64,000 nucleotides of DNA from Prevotella sp. (GTDB lineage: Bacteria; Bacteroidota; Bacteroidia; Bacteroidales; Bacteroidaceae): NCBI GenBank assembly GCA_022769825.1, contig JALEJI010000028.1:1-64000 (forward strand), read 5' to 3'. Shown here piece after piece: positions 1 through 8,118 of this stretch. The notes under the pieces are model-generated. The model did not search any database and had not been told where the DNA came from. It saw nothing but the letters and a program-made list of their open reading frames with translations. Position 1 is the first letter of the stretch. Every line of letters starts with the position of its first letter. Position numbers and translations under genes: made by a program.

Positions 1-1
1 A

Positions 2-283
2 GTGCTGTACGGCGTGGGCAAGACGATATTCTCAAAGACCTACATCCGCGGTATATGGCCTGCCGGCATAGGCGTTGTCGTCGTAGTGACAGGCATCCTG
101 CTGTGTGCCGGATGGAACGACACGGCATTCTATCCTTCAACCGCCGACCTGCAGAGCTCGCTGACAATATCCAACAGCTGCAGCAGCGAGTTCACGCTCC
201 GCACCATGTTCTACGTGTCGTTGCTCGTGCCTTTCGTCTTCGCCTACATAGCTTATGTATGGAGGGCGATGGACAGAGAATAG
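2..283 (+). CDS. cydB: Cytochrome bd ubiquinol oxidase subunit II, C-terminal fragment
   Basis: This is the last 93 residues of a membrane protein cut by the left edge of the window, ending at TAG 281-283. Two hydrophobic segments are visible (about residues 17-38 and 69-87). The sequence between them (SSLTISNSCSSEFTLRTM) and the ending YVWRAMD match my memory of CydB from Bacteroidota. CydB and CydA form the high-affinity quinol oxidase of the inner membrane, used at low oxygen. The upstream gene should be cydA, outside the window. No start can be assigned because the reading frame enters from the edge. Confidence 0.8.
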   Translation: MLYGVGKTIFSKTYIRGIWPAGIGVVVVVTGILLCAGWNDTAFYPSTADLQSSLTISNSCSSEFTLRTMFYVSLLVPFVFAYIAYVWRAMDRE

Positions 284-318
284 GTCCAGGTGGTTTCCGC
301 ACACCGTCTTCTCCCATC

Positions 319-345
319 GCTTTGCAGGGGCCACCCCTGCAAAGC
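319..345. repeat. Perfect GC-rich inverted repeat after cydB
   Basis: A perfect 12-bp stem (319-330 with 334-345) has a 3-nt loop. There is no T-run, so it is not a classical terminator. The right arm and what follows (TGCAAAGCGT, then a GAAGCCGA box near 367) recur in other intergenic regions (about 9868, 52280). I therefore read it as a copy of a dispersed repeat. It could still act as an RNA-stabilising hairpin for the cyd transcript. Confidence 0.75.
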
Positions 346-476
346 GTCATCGTGTGCGTCATCGGTGAAGCCGATATCCAAAGCGGTGGAAAGACGGGGT
401 GCCTTGCGCGACGCCCTATTTGTTGGCTTTTAAGACTTTATTGCCCGAAAATAGCGGTTATATGGAATAAAAAGCG

Positions 477-484
477 TAACTTTG
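477..484 (+). promoter_or_regulatory. Bacteroidota -7 box for the lysE gene
   Basis: TAACTTTG matches the Bacteroidota sigma-ABfr -7 consensus TAnnTTTG and lies 34 bp before the start codon. No TTG -33 element at the usual 19-21 bp spacing is evident. Confidence 0.55.
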
Positions 485-518
485 CCAACTGATTTTACAA
501 ATACGCTTATCATCAATT

Positions 519-1205
519 ATGCCATTTCCCATACATATAGATATATTATCGCTCATTATCAAAGGCATCATCATTGGCATAGCCGCCTCCGCGCCAATGG
601 GCCCCGTGGGAATACTCTGCGTGCAACGAACCCAGAAGAAGGGCCGATGGTTCGGCTTCGCCACGGGCATCGGGGCATCGGCAAGCGACTTGATCTACGC
701 CTTGATATCGGGAGCCGGCATGTCGTTTGTGGTCGACTTCATCAACAACCCCGTTTACAAGTTCTATCTGCAACTCGCCGGCGGCTTGATGTTGCTCGTC
801 TTCGGCCTCATCAGCTTCTTCAGCAACCCCTTGAAAAAAGCCCACAGCAACGGGCAGAGGGAGAAAGGCACGCTAATCCACAACATGGTGACCGCGTTTT
901 TCATCACCTTTTCAAACCCATTGATAATCCTGCTCTTCATAGCCCTCTTCGCCCAGCTCAACTTCATCATCCCCAACCAGCCGGTGCTCATGGTCATGGG
1001 CTACGCCTCGATGATAGGCGGCGCGCTGCTATGGTGGTACGGGCTGACATGGCTGGTAGACAAGATACGAGCGAAGTTTGACCAGACGGGCGTGATAATA
1101 ATAAACCGCGTCATTGGCAGTTGCGTCATCTTCTTCTCGCTCGTCAGCCTCATAGGCACGCTATTCAACATATACCTCTTCCCCAAGCTGCCGTTGCAGC
1201 AGTGA
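519..1205 (+). CDS. LysE/RhtB family amino-acid exporter
   Basis: This is a 228-residue inner-membrane protein with about six hydrophobic segments. The N-terminal signature SAPMGPVGILCVQRT (about residues 24-38) is the conserved motif of the LysE/RhtB translocator fold, which exports amino acids or related small metabolites using the proton gradient. Length fits the family (200-230 residues). The ATG at 519 follows the -7 box at 477. Downstream lie the DUF4924 gene, rfbD and prfC, an order I associate with Bacteroidales chromosomes. The substrate cannot be told from sequence. Confidence 0.85.
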   Translation: MPFPIHIDILSLIIKGIIIGIAASAPMGPVGILCVQRTQKKGRWFGFATGIGASASDLIYALISGAGMSFVVDFINNPVYKFYLQLAGGLMLLVFGLISFFSNPLKKAHSNGQREKGTLIHNMVTAFFITFSNPLIILLFIALFAQLNFIIPNQPVLMVMGYASMIGGALLWWYGLTWLVDKIRAKFDQTGVIIINRVIGSCVIFFSLVSLIGTLFNIYLFPKLPLQQ

Positions 1206-1248
1206 CAGGCAGAAGAGGCAAAGACACACCCTAACAACAACCATCACT

Positions 1249-1803
1249 ATGTTTATCGCAAAAGAGATAAGAAAGAAATCCATAGCCGAATACCTGCTCT
1301 ACATGTGGCAGATAGAGGACCTCATCCGTGCCTACGGATGCTCGCTCCCACGCATAAAACGAGACTACATCAGCAAGTTCTCCAACCTGACCGAGGAGCA
1401 GAAAGAAGACGAGACCGACTGGTTTGGCAACCTCATACGCATGATGAACGAGGAGGGCAAGCGCGAGAAGGGACACCTTAACATCAACACCATCATAATA
1501 CAAGACCTCGCCGACCTGCACGGAGAGATAATAGATTCGAACCGCTTCCCCTTCTACAACGCGGAATACTACAAGGTGTTGCCCTTCATCGTTGAGCTGA
1601 AGCGCAAGGGCAACGACAACGTGGGCGAGATAGAGACTTGCTTCAACGCCCTCTACGGCAAGATGCTCTTGCAGATGAAGCACAAGGACATATCGCCCGA
1701 CACGGAGCACGCCCTGGACGAGATAACCACGTTCGTGGGCATGCTCAGCGACTATTACATAAAAAACCGGGACGAGGGTCTCGACTTTGGTGACAACGAT
1801 TAA
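1249..1803 (+). CDS. DUF4924 family protein
   Basis: A 184-residue soluble, charged, mostly helical protein with no signal peptide or membrane segment. The N-terminus (FIAKEIRKKSIAEYLLYMWQ) and the later EGKREKGHLNIN stretch match the Bacteroidota family DUF4924, whose function is unknown. It sits 43 bp after the LysE gene and 15 bp before rfbD, so it is probably co-transcribed with both. No catalytic motif is visible. The family call is from memory of conserved sequence and neighbourhood, not from a search. Confidence 0.75.
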   Translation: MFIAKEIRKKSIAEYLLYMWQIEDLIRAYGCSLPRIKRDYISKFSNLTEEQKEDETDWFGNLIRMMNEEGKREKGHLNINTIIIQDLADLHGEIIDSNRFPFYNAEYYKVLPFIVELKRKGNDNVGEIETCFNALYGKMLLQMKHKDISPDTEHALDEITTFVGMLSDYYIKNRDEGLDFGDND

Positions 1804-1818
1804 TATATAAGAAACGAA

Positions 1819-2700
1819 ATGAACATTCTTGTTACTGGCGCCAACGGCCAACTTGGCAACGAGGTGCAGATTGTGAGCAAGCAATCGGCGAAAGACCATT
1901 ATTTCTTCACCGACGTATGCGACGGTTACGAAAAGCTCGACATCACCGACATAGAAAAGGTCAGGGCCTTCGTCAAGGCCCACGAGATTAATTGCATCAT
2001 CAATTGCGCGGCATGGACCAACGTCGACAAGGCGGAGACCGCCGGTGACATCGTGGAGACGCTCAACGCCGTGGCGCCCGAGAACCTCGCCAAGGTGATG
2101 AAGGAAGCCGGCGGACTGCTCGTGCACATCAGCACCGACTACGTGTTTGGTGGAGACCCGTACAACACGCCGTGCCGCGAGGACCAGAAAGGCACGCCGA
2201 CAGGCGTCTACGGACTCACCAAGCTCCACGGCGAACAGAAGATTGAGGCCACGGGATGCGACCACGTCATCATACGCACGGCGTGGCTATACTCCGAGTT
2301 TGGCCACAACTTCGTGAAGACCATGCTCAACCTCACCGCCACGAAGCCCATGCTGAAGGTGGTGTTCGACCAGACGGGCACGCCGACCTACGCCGGCGAC
2401 CTGGCCAACGTGATATTCGACATCGTGGAGAACCGCAAGTTTGAGGGCAACACGGGCGTCTACCACTTCAGCAACGAGGGCGTTTGCAGCTGGTACGACT
2501 TCACCAAGATGATAGCCCTGCTCGCAGGCCACACCGACTGCGACATTGAGCCGTGCCACAGCGACGAATATCCCTCGCCGGTCACTCGCCCAGCCTATTC
2601 AGTGCTCGACAAGACAAAGATAAAGGAGACGTTCGGCGTGAAGATACCCTACTGGCTCGACAGTCTCAAGAAATGCATGAACAATATCAACAATGAATAA
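1819..2700 (+). CDS. rfbD: dTDP-4-dehydrorhamnose reductase
   Basis: A 293-residue extended short-chain dehydrogenase. The N-terminal GANGQLG Rossmann loop (residues 7-13) binds NAD(P)H, and YGLTKLHGE carries the catalytic Tyr-x3-Lys. The enzyme reduces dTDP-4-dehydro-L-rhamnose to dTDP-L-rhamnose, the rhamnose donor for surface polysaccharide. The other rfb genes are not adjacent, as is common in Bacteroidales. The stop codon overlaps the start of prfC by 8 bp, indicating translational coupling. Confidence 0.93.
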   Translation: MNILVTGANGQLGNEVQIVSKQSAKDHYFFTDVCDGYEKLDITDIEKVRAFVKAHEINCIINCAAWTNVDKAETAGDIVETLNAVAPENLAKVMKEAGGLLVHISTDYVFGGDPYNTPCREDQKGTPTGVYGLTKLHGEQKIEATGCDHVIIRTAWLYSEFGHNFVKTMLNLTATKPMLKVVFDQTGTPTYAGDLANVIFDIVENRKFEGNTGVYHFSNEGVCSWYDFTKMIALLAGHTDCDIEPCHSDEYPSPVTRPAYSVLDKTKIKETFGVKIPYWLDSLKKCMNNINNE

Positions 2701-4282
2701 GCAAATAGAACGCAGGCGTACATTCGCCATAATCTCTCACCCTGACGCCGGTAAGACCACGCTGACGGAGAAGTTCCTGCTCTTCGGCGGACAGATACAA
2801 GTGGCCGGTGCCGTGAAGAGCAACAAGATTCGCAAGACGGCCACCAGCGACTGGATGGACATTGAGAAGCAACGTGGTATCTCCGTGTCGACCTCGGTGA
2901 TGGAGTTTGACTATCTTCCCGAGGGCCAGACGGGCGAGCCTTACAAGGTGAACATCCTCGACACCCCGGGTCACCAAGACTTTGCCGAGGACACCTACCG
3001 CACGCTCACGGCCGTAGACTCAGCCATCATCGTGGTAGACTCAGCCAAAGGCGTGGAGGCACAGACCAGGAAGCTCATGGAGGTGTGCCGCATGCGCAAC
3101 ACGCCGGTCATCATATTCATCAACAAGATGGACCGTGAGGGCCGCGACCCTTTCGACTTGCTCGACGAGCTTGAGCAAGAGCTCAACATACACGTGCGCC
3201 CGCTCTCGTGGCCAATAGGACAGGGCATGAAGTTCAAGGGCGTGTACAACATCTATGAGCACAACCTCAACCTCTTCACCCCCGACAAGCAGCGCAAGAC
3301 GCAAAAGGTAGAGGTGGACGTGCAATCGGCCGACTTGGAGCAACACGTGGGCGAGGACTTCGCGCAGCATCTTCGCGACGACCTCGAACTGGTGGACGGC
3401 GTTTACCCGGAGTTTAACGTGGACGACTACCGCAAGGCAGAAGTCGCCCCGGTGTTCTTCGGCTCCGCGCTCAACAACTTCGGCGTACAAGAGCTGCTCG
3501 ACTGCTTCGTGCAGATAGCCCCCTACCCTCAGCCCACAAAGGCCGAGGAGCGAATGGTGAACCCCGACGAGCCCAAGTTCACGGGCTTCATCTTCAAGAT
3601 AACCGCCAACATCGACCCCAACCACCGCTCGTGCATCGCCTTCTGCAAGATTTGCTCAGGCAAGTTCCTCAGAAACCAGCCCTACTACCATGTGAGGCTC
3701 GACAAGACGACACGCTTCTCCTCGCCAACACAGTTCATGGCCCAGCGCAAGAGCACGGTAGACGAGGCATGGCCGGGCGACATCGTGGGCCTGCCCGACA
3801 ACGGCATATTCAAGATTGGCGACACGCTGACCGAGGGTGAGCACCTGCATTTCCGTGGCTTGCCATCATTCTCGCCAGAGCTGTTCAAGTATATCGAGAA
3901 CGACGACCCAATGAAGTCGAAGCAGTTCCAGAAAGGCGTTGAGCAACTCATGAACGAGGGCGTGGCGCAGATGTTCGTCAACCAGTTCAACAACCGCCGC
4001 ATCATCGGCACCGTGGGACAGCTGCAGTTTGAGGTCATACAGTATCGCCTTGAGCACGAGTACAACGCCAAGTGCCGTTGGGAGCCAGTACACCTCTATA
4101 AGGCTTGCTGGATAGAGAGCGACGACGCGCAGGAGCTCGACAACTTCAAGAAGCGCAAATACCAATACATGGCCAAGGACATTGAGGGCAGAGACGTGTT
4201 CCTCGCCGACTCAAGCTACGTGCTGAGCATGGCGGAACAAGACTTCGAGCACATCAAGTTCCACTTCACGAGCGAGTTCTAA
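2693..4282 (+). CDS. prfC: Peptide chain release factor 3
   Basis: A 529-residue translational GTPase that removes RF1/RF2 from the ribosome after termination. The G motifs are intact: [10 protein letters not shown] near the N-terminus (G1), DTPGHQDF (G3, with catalytic His) and NKMD (G4). A beta-barrel domain 2 and the RF3 C-terminal domain follow, and length is normal for RF3. The ATG lies inside the last codons of rfbD (8-bp overlap). A strong hairpin at 4354 ends the transcript. It is one of three translational GTPases in this window, with typA and EF-G2. Confidence 0.96.
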   Translation: MNKQIERRRTFAIISHPDAGKTTLTEKFLLFGGQIQVAGAVKSNKIRKTATSDWMDIEKQRGISVSTSVMEFDYLPEGQTGEPYKVNILDTPGHQDFAEDTYRTLTAVDSAIIVVDSAKGVEAQTRKLMEVCRMRNTPVIIFINKMDREGRDPFDLLDELEQELNIHVRPLSWPIGQGMKFKGVYNIYEHNLNLFTPDKQRKTQKVEVDVQSADLEQHVGEDFAQHLRDDLELVDGVYPEFNVDDYRKAEVAPVFFGSALNNFGVQELLDCFVQIAPYPQPTKAEERMVNPDEPKFTGFIFKITANIDPNHRSCIAFCKICSGKFLRNQPYYHVRLDKTTRFSSPTQFMAQRKSTVDEAWPGDIVGLPDNGIFKIGDTLTEGEHLHFRGLPSFSPELFKYIENDDPMKSKQFQKGVEQLMNEGVAQMFVNQFNNRRIIGTVGQLQFEVIQYRLEHEYNAKCRWEPVHLYKACWIESDDAQELDNFKKRKYQYMAKDIEGRDVFLADSSYVLSMAEQDFEHIKFHFTSEF

Positions 4283-4353
4283 AGCACCTTATCCCCCTCC
4301 CCAACGCAAGGGAGGGTGAAAAACATATCATGCCATCTCACGGCATGCACTGC

Positions 4354-4384
4354 ATGGCGCGGCCCCTGTTGCCGCGCCATTTTT
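4354..4384 (+). terminator. Rho-independent terminator of prfC
   Basis: A perfect 10-bp GC-rich stem (4354-4363 with 4371-4380) with a 7-nt loop is followed by TTTT. It lies between the convergent prfC and AraC-regulator genes; the T-run touches the last base of the AraC stop codon. Confidence 0.88.
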
Positions 4385-5370
4385 CATTCCCTAACCTGCC
4401 GCGGTGTCATACCCGTGTGCTTCTTATAGTAGCGGCAGAAGAAACTGGTATCGGAGAAATGGTATTCCCATGCTATCTCCTTGATGCTCTGCGTGGTGTG
4501 TTGCAGTTGCATCTTTATTTGCAAAACTACGTATTGGTCGATTATCGCCTTTGGAGTGTGGTCGGTGACCTGTCGCACTATAAGCGTAAGATACTTCGGG
4601 GTGATGTTCATTAGCCGGGCATAGTAGTTCACGTCGCGCGACAACCGGTAGTCGCGCTCAACGAGCATCATGAAGTGGTTGAAGAGTTTGCGCACACGAT
4701 ACGACTTCACGTCGTCTGGGCGACTCTGCGGATTGCGCTGCAGATACTCGTGAAAACCTATGAAGAACGCCTTGAGCTGACAGAGCACCAACTGGGAGAT
4801 ACAGGTGCATTCCGACTGGTCGAAATAAACCTTCAGCAGGGCAAACATGTTGTTGATGATATTGGTAACCACGGGAGAATCCTGGCGGCATCGGTCTTCA
4901 CGCAAGGAGGAATACACCGTCTGCTCCAGTTGCAGGCTCGCCTCACGAAGCAAGGAAGGATTGTACTTCAGCATTTCCACCTGGAAGAGGGAAGAACTTT
5001 TTAGTGAAGAACTAAGAACGAAAAGTGAAGAATCCGCTTGTTCTCCCCTTTGTTTTTCATAAGAAGACTCAGGCAATAAAGCACTTGGATTCTTCACTCT
5101 TCGTTCTTCATTCTTCACTTCCATTGCTCTTCGTTCTTCATTCTCCACTTCCATTGCTTTCCTCAATTCCACCACGTCGTTGGGGAAGACGGTGATGACC
5201 GCCCCCTCGTAAAGCTCCCAATCCTTATAATTCACATTCACCACGGCCCTACCCTTGCGGCAAATCAATATGGCCCCGTAAGTCAACACTTGCGGCCCGT
5301 CCTGCCATTCCTCCAAACTCGTGGTAAGCAACTCTGCCTCCTGATGGCTGCTCAATTCTGACAGCTTCAT
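4384..5370 (-). CDS. AraC family transcriptional regulator with a repeat-derived linker
   Basis: A 328-residue regulator with an N-terminal cupin-like sensor region (about residues 1-70) and a C-terminal AraC double helix-turn-helix (about 230-328), including IKEIAWEYHFSDTSFFCRYYKKHTGMTPRQVR. I place the start at ATG 5370: the longer frame would begin with TTG at 5427, which overlaps a good -7 box at 5425-5432. Residues 72-130 are low-complexity and contain a 10-residue tandem repeat (AMEVENEERR / AMEVKNEERR) encoded by a 30-bp DNA duplication; this looks like intergenic sequence captured in frame. It is divergent from the efflux operon at 5592 and probably controls it. The ligand is unknown. 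Confidence 0.88.
   Translation of the reverse strand: MKLSELSSHQEAELLTTSLEEWQDGPQVLTYGAILICRKGRAVVNVNYKDWELYEGAVITVFPNDVVELRKAMEVENEERRAMEVKNEERRVKNPSALLPESSYEKQRGEQADSSLFVLSSSLKSSSLFQVEMLKYNPSLLREASLQLEQTVYSSLREDRCRQDSPVVTNIINNMFALLKVYFDQSECTCISQLVLCQLKAFFIGFHEYLQRNPQSRPDDVKSYRVRKLFNHFMMLVERDYRLSRDVNYYARLMNITPKYLTLIVRQVTDHTPKAIIDQYVVLQIKMQLQHTTQSIKEIAWEYHFSDTSFFCRYYKKHTGMTPRQVRE
5101..5160. repeat. 30-bp tandem duplication inside the AraC regulator gene
   Basis: Two adjacent 30-bp units (5101-5130, 5131-5160) differ at two bases. Thirty base pairs is ten codons, so the frame is kept. The flanking sequence (about 4995-5100) has further degenerate pieces rich in GAAGAA-type motifs. Confidence 0.9.
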
Positions 5371-5424
5371 GGCTTCCCTTTTATCCTTCTTGTCTTTCAC
5401 AATCCGTGTTTCTCTTTTTGAGCG

Positions 5425-5432
5425 CAAAAATA
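5425..5432 (-). promoter_or_regulatory. -7 box of the AraC regulator
   Basis: On the minus strand the sequence reads TATTTTTG, matching TAnnTTTG. Transcription should begin near 5418, which rules out the TTG start at 5427 and supports ATG 5370. Confidence 0.5.
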
Positions 5433-5520
5433 CGCAATAAATGTAACATAAAAGAACAGTTGTTCCCTAATAGTCCATTCTCAGCGAATTATTTGAAATA
5501 AGAATTCAGTAAAAACGCCG

Positions 5521-5528
5521 TACCTTTG
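5521..5528 (+). promoter_or_regulatory. -7 box of the efflux operon
   Basis: TACCTTTG lies 64 bp upstream of the TolC-like gene. A TTTG at 5492-5495 could be the -33 element, but its 25-bp spacing is longer than usual, which would suit a promoter that needs an activator such as the divergent AraC protein. Confidence 0.55.
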
Positions 5529-5591
5529 CGCCCGAAAAAACAGAAGGTAAAAAGGTAAAAGGATAAAAAAAGACATTATAAAACAATACGA

Positions 5592-6974
5592 ATGATAAAG
5601 AGCATCTTATTTGTAAGCCTCTTGCTGGCAGGAGGCTCGTCTTGGGCTGTGGCTCAGACAGACGGAAACTTGCAGACCATGACACTCTCGGAGCTTTACA
5701 CCCTTGCCGACCAAAAGAGTCAGAAGGTAAAGGTGAGCGAGGTGGCTCTCCAAGCTGCCGACGAGGGAATTGAAGCAGCCAAATCGGCCATGCTTCCTAC
5801 TGTGGATTTGAGTCTGCAGGGCAGTTATACGGGCAATGCCTTCATGCTTTCCAGAGGCTTTTCTACCAGTGGAACAACCGACTACATCGTTCCGGGCGTG
5901 GGATCCATCCCTGTAGCCAACGGCAAGCAGCCCACACCTCACTGGGGCAATAGCTTCACGGCACAGGTAGCTCAAGTGGTTTATGCCGGAGGCGCCATCC
6001 GCTCGGGCATTCGCATGGCAGAACTGGGCAAGGGACTTGCCGAACTCGACGTGGAGAAGAATCGTCAGGAGGTGCGTTTCCTCTTAACTGGCTACTATCT
6101 TGACCTCTGCAAACTGAGCAACCAGATGGAAGTGGTGCGACAGAACATCGAACTCACCCAGAAGGTGATTGCCCAGATGAAGGCTCGCCGTGAGCAGGGC
6201 ACCGTCCTTCAGAACGACATCACTCGCTATGATTATCAGTTGAAGAACCTGGAGCTCACGCTGAAGAAACTCACCGACGCCTCTGCCATCATTAACCACC
6301 AGTTGGTTACGACACTTCACTTGCCAGAGCAGACCGTCATCGTTCCTGACAAGAACGAGGTGAACACAGACATCAATGCGCTCTCAGCCATCACCACCCA
6401 GGCCGCTTGGCAGCAGAAGGCATCAGACAATAACATCGGCATCCGCCAGGCACAAGTTGCCTCAAACCTTGCAGCGGAAAAGATTAAGCAAGCCAAGGCA
6501 TCCTTGTTGCCATCGGTAGCTGTCGTAGCAGAAAATCAGTTCTATGGTCCTTATACACAAGACCTCATACCAAAGGACTGCAACGTCAACGTTTGGTTTA
6601 TCGGGGTTGGCGTGAAGTACAGCCTGGGCAACATCTGGAAGAGCAAGCATCAGATTCGCAAGGCACGTGTGGAGCACCAGCAGTCGCAGGAAACGATTTC
6701 CTTGGCTCGTGAGGGCGTGGAGAATGCCGTACAGGCCAACTACACCAATCTCCTCACCTCCCAAACGGAAGTAGATACACAGGAGAAGCAGGTGGAACTT
6801 GCCCAGCAGAACTACTCCGTGGTGCAAAACCGTTACCAGAACGACCTCGCCCTGCTCACCGACATGGTAGATGCCTCTAACATGAAGCTCTCTGCCGAGA
6901 TGGCGCTGGTCAACGCTCGCATCAATATGCTTTACAATTTCTATCGACTCAAATACGTAACAAATACATTATAA
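5592..6974 (+). CDS. TolC family outer-membrane efflux protein
   Basis: A 460-residue protein with a signal peptide (MIKSILFVSLLLAGGSSWAV, cleavage near AQ-T). Two repeated OEP halves rich in long amphipathic helices follow, the form of the trimeric TolC channel-tunnel. Length fits. It is the first gene of a tripartite exporter with the HlyD adaptor (7030) and MFS pump (8116). Its 3' end carries a 24-bp sequence (6953-6976) that is repeated just before the HlyD gene (7002-7026). Arginine codons favour CGT, unlike most neighbours. Confidence 0.93.
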   Translation: MIKSILFVSLLLAGGSSWAVAQTDGNLQTMTLSELYTLADQKSQKVKVSEVALQAADEGIEAAKSAMLPTVDLSLQGSYTGNAFMLSRGFSTSGTTDYIVPGVGSIPVANGKQPTPHWGNSFTAQVAQVVYAGGAIRSGIRMAELGKGLAELDVEKNRQEVRFLLTGYYLDLCKLSNQMEVVRQNIELTQKVIAQMKARREQGTVLQNDITRYDYQLKNLELTLKKLTDASAIINHQLVTTLHLPEQTVIVPDKNEVNTDINALSAITTQAAWQQKASDNNIGIRQAQVASNLAAEKIKQAKASLLPSVAVVAENQFYGPYTQDLIPKDCNVNVWFIGVGVKYSLGNIWKSKHQIRKARVEHQQSQETISLAREGVENAVQANYTNLLTSQTEVDTQEKQVELAQQNYSVVQNRYQNDLALLTDMVDASNMKLSAEMALVNARINMLYNFYRLKYVTNTL

Positions 6975-7026
6975 TACTTTATAATACACGTACTTTATCA
7001 GATACGTAACAAATACTTTTATAATA
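6953..7026. repeat. Direct repeat spanning the TolC-HlyD junction
   Basis: A motif starting ATACGTAACAAATAC and ending TATAATA occurs at 6953-6976, covering the TolC stop, and again at 7002-7026, ending just before the HlyD start. The spacer between the two genes thus seems to come from duplication of the end of the first gene. Confidence 0.8.
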
Positions 7027-7029
7027 AAA

Positions 7030-8058
7030 ATGGAAAAGAACAAGATACATACCTATTTATATAATGTCCTCATCGTAGCTTGCCTCTTGGGCGGAGCTGC
7101 CTATGCAGTAAGCCAGTTCATGCACTTCGGTAGCGGAGAGTTCACCGACAATGCCCATGTTTGCCAAAACATCGTGCCACAAAACTGCCGTGTGCAGGGT
7201 TTCATCCGTGAGGTACGTTTCACTGAGTTCCAGCAGGTGAAGAAGGGCGATACACTCGCCATCATTGAGGACACCGAGTTCCGTTTGCGATTGGCGCAAG
7301 CCGAGGCTGACCTCATCCGTGCGCAGCGTGGCACACAAGGAACGGCAAGCAGCATCGTGACCACCAAGACCAGCATGGGCGTAACCGACGCTGGCATCGA
7401 GGCAGCACGTGTGCAGATGGAGAACGCCAAGCGTGAGGATGCCCGTTTCGAGAAGCTCCTCGGTCAGGATGCTGTAACCCGTCAGCAGTACGACAAGGTT
7501 CACACAGGCTATCTGAGCGCCAAGGCTGGTTATGAGCAGGCGCTTCGCTCTCGCCAGACCCAGTCAGCAGTCGTAGCCGAGCAGGGACATCACCTCTCTG
7601 CCTCTGAGCAGGGCATCGAACTGGCTCGTCGTGCCGTAGATCTCGCTCGCCTCAACCTCTCCTATTGCTACATCATCGCCACCTGCGATGGTACCGTTGG
7701 TTCGAAGGACATCCACGTAGGTCAGTTGGTCAACCCAGGCCAGACCTTGGTGAGCATCGTCGATAAGGGCGAGCGCTGGATTGAGGCCAACTATAAGGAA
7801 AGCCAGCTCCCTCACATCAAGGTGGGCAACAAGGTGAAGATTACAGCCGATGCCGTACCAGGCGTAGCTTATACAGGTACCGTGGAGCGCATCTCCGATG
7901 CCACAGGCAGCGCCTTCTCGCTCATCCCTATCGACAATGCCACAGGTAACTTCGTAAAGGTAGAGCAGCGTGTCACCGTGCGCATCAAGCTCGATAACAA
8001 CGCCGACAACGCCAAACTCAAGGGCGGCTACAATGTAGAATGTATCGTTGAGGAATAA
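7030..8058 (+). CDS. HlyD/EmrA family membrane-fusion (adaptor) protein
   Basis: A 342-residue periplasmic adaptor with a single N-terminal membrane anchor (about residues 10-28). It has a split biotinyl-lipoyl-like domain: the first half near GFIREVRFTEFQQVKKGDTL, the second near LSYCYIIATCDGTVGSKDIHVGQLV. Between the halves is an alpha-helical hairpin (about 95-200), then a beta-barrel. It links the MFS pump in the inner membrane to the TolC channel. Architecture and operon position resemble EmrA. About 15 CGT against 6 CGC arginine codons (hand count) contrast with CGC-rich genes nearby. Confidence 0.92.
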   Translation: MEKNKIHTYLYNVLIVACLLGGAAYAVSQFMHFGSGEFTDNAHVCQNIVPQNCRVQGFIREVRFTEFQQVKKGDTLAIIEDTEFRLRLAQAEADLIRAQRGTQGTASSIVTTKTSMGVTDAGIEAARVQMENAKREDARFEKLLGQDAVTRQQYDKVHTGYLSAKAGYEQALRSRQTQSAVVAEQGHHLSASEQGIELARRAVDLARLNLSYCYIIATCDGTVGSKDIHVGQLVNPGQTLVSIVDKGERWIEANYKESQLPHIKVGNKVKITADAVPGVAYTGTVERISDATGSAFSLIPIDNATGNFVKVEQRVTVRIKLDNNADNAKLKGGYNVECIVEE

Positions 8059-8073
8059 TAAGATAAATGGATC

Positions 8074-8118
8074 ATGATACAGATGAATCATGAAAAATAA
8101 TGATACAAAAGAATCATG
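8074..8118 (+). repeat. 19-bp direct repeat ending in two ATG codons
   Basis: Copies at 8074-8092 and 8100-8118 differ at two bases, and each ends in ATG. The second ATG (8116) starts the MFS gene. The first (8090) opens a 12-codon frame ending at 8128, overlapping the MFS start out of frame. Confidence 0.75.

Noticed and set aside
1231..2265. 344-codon open frame on the minus strand
   Set aside because: It is antisense to the DUF4924 and rfbD genes, whose products match known families, and its translation is Val/Leu/His-rich in the way of shadow frames.
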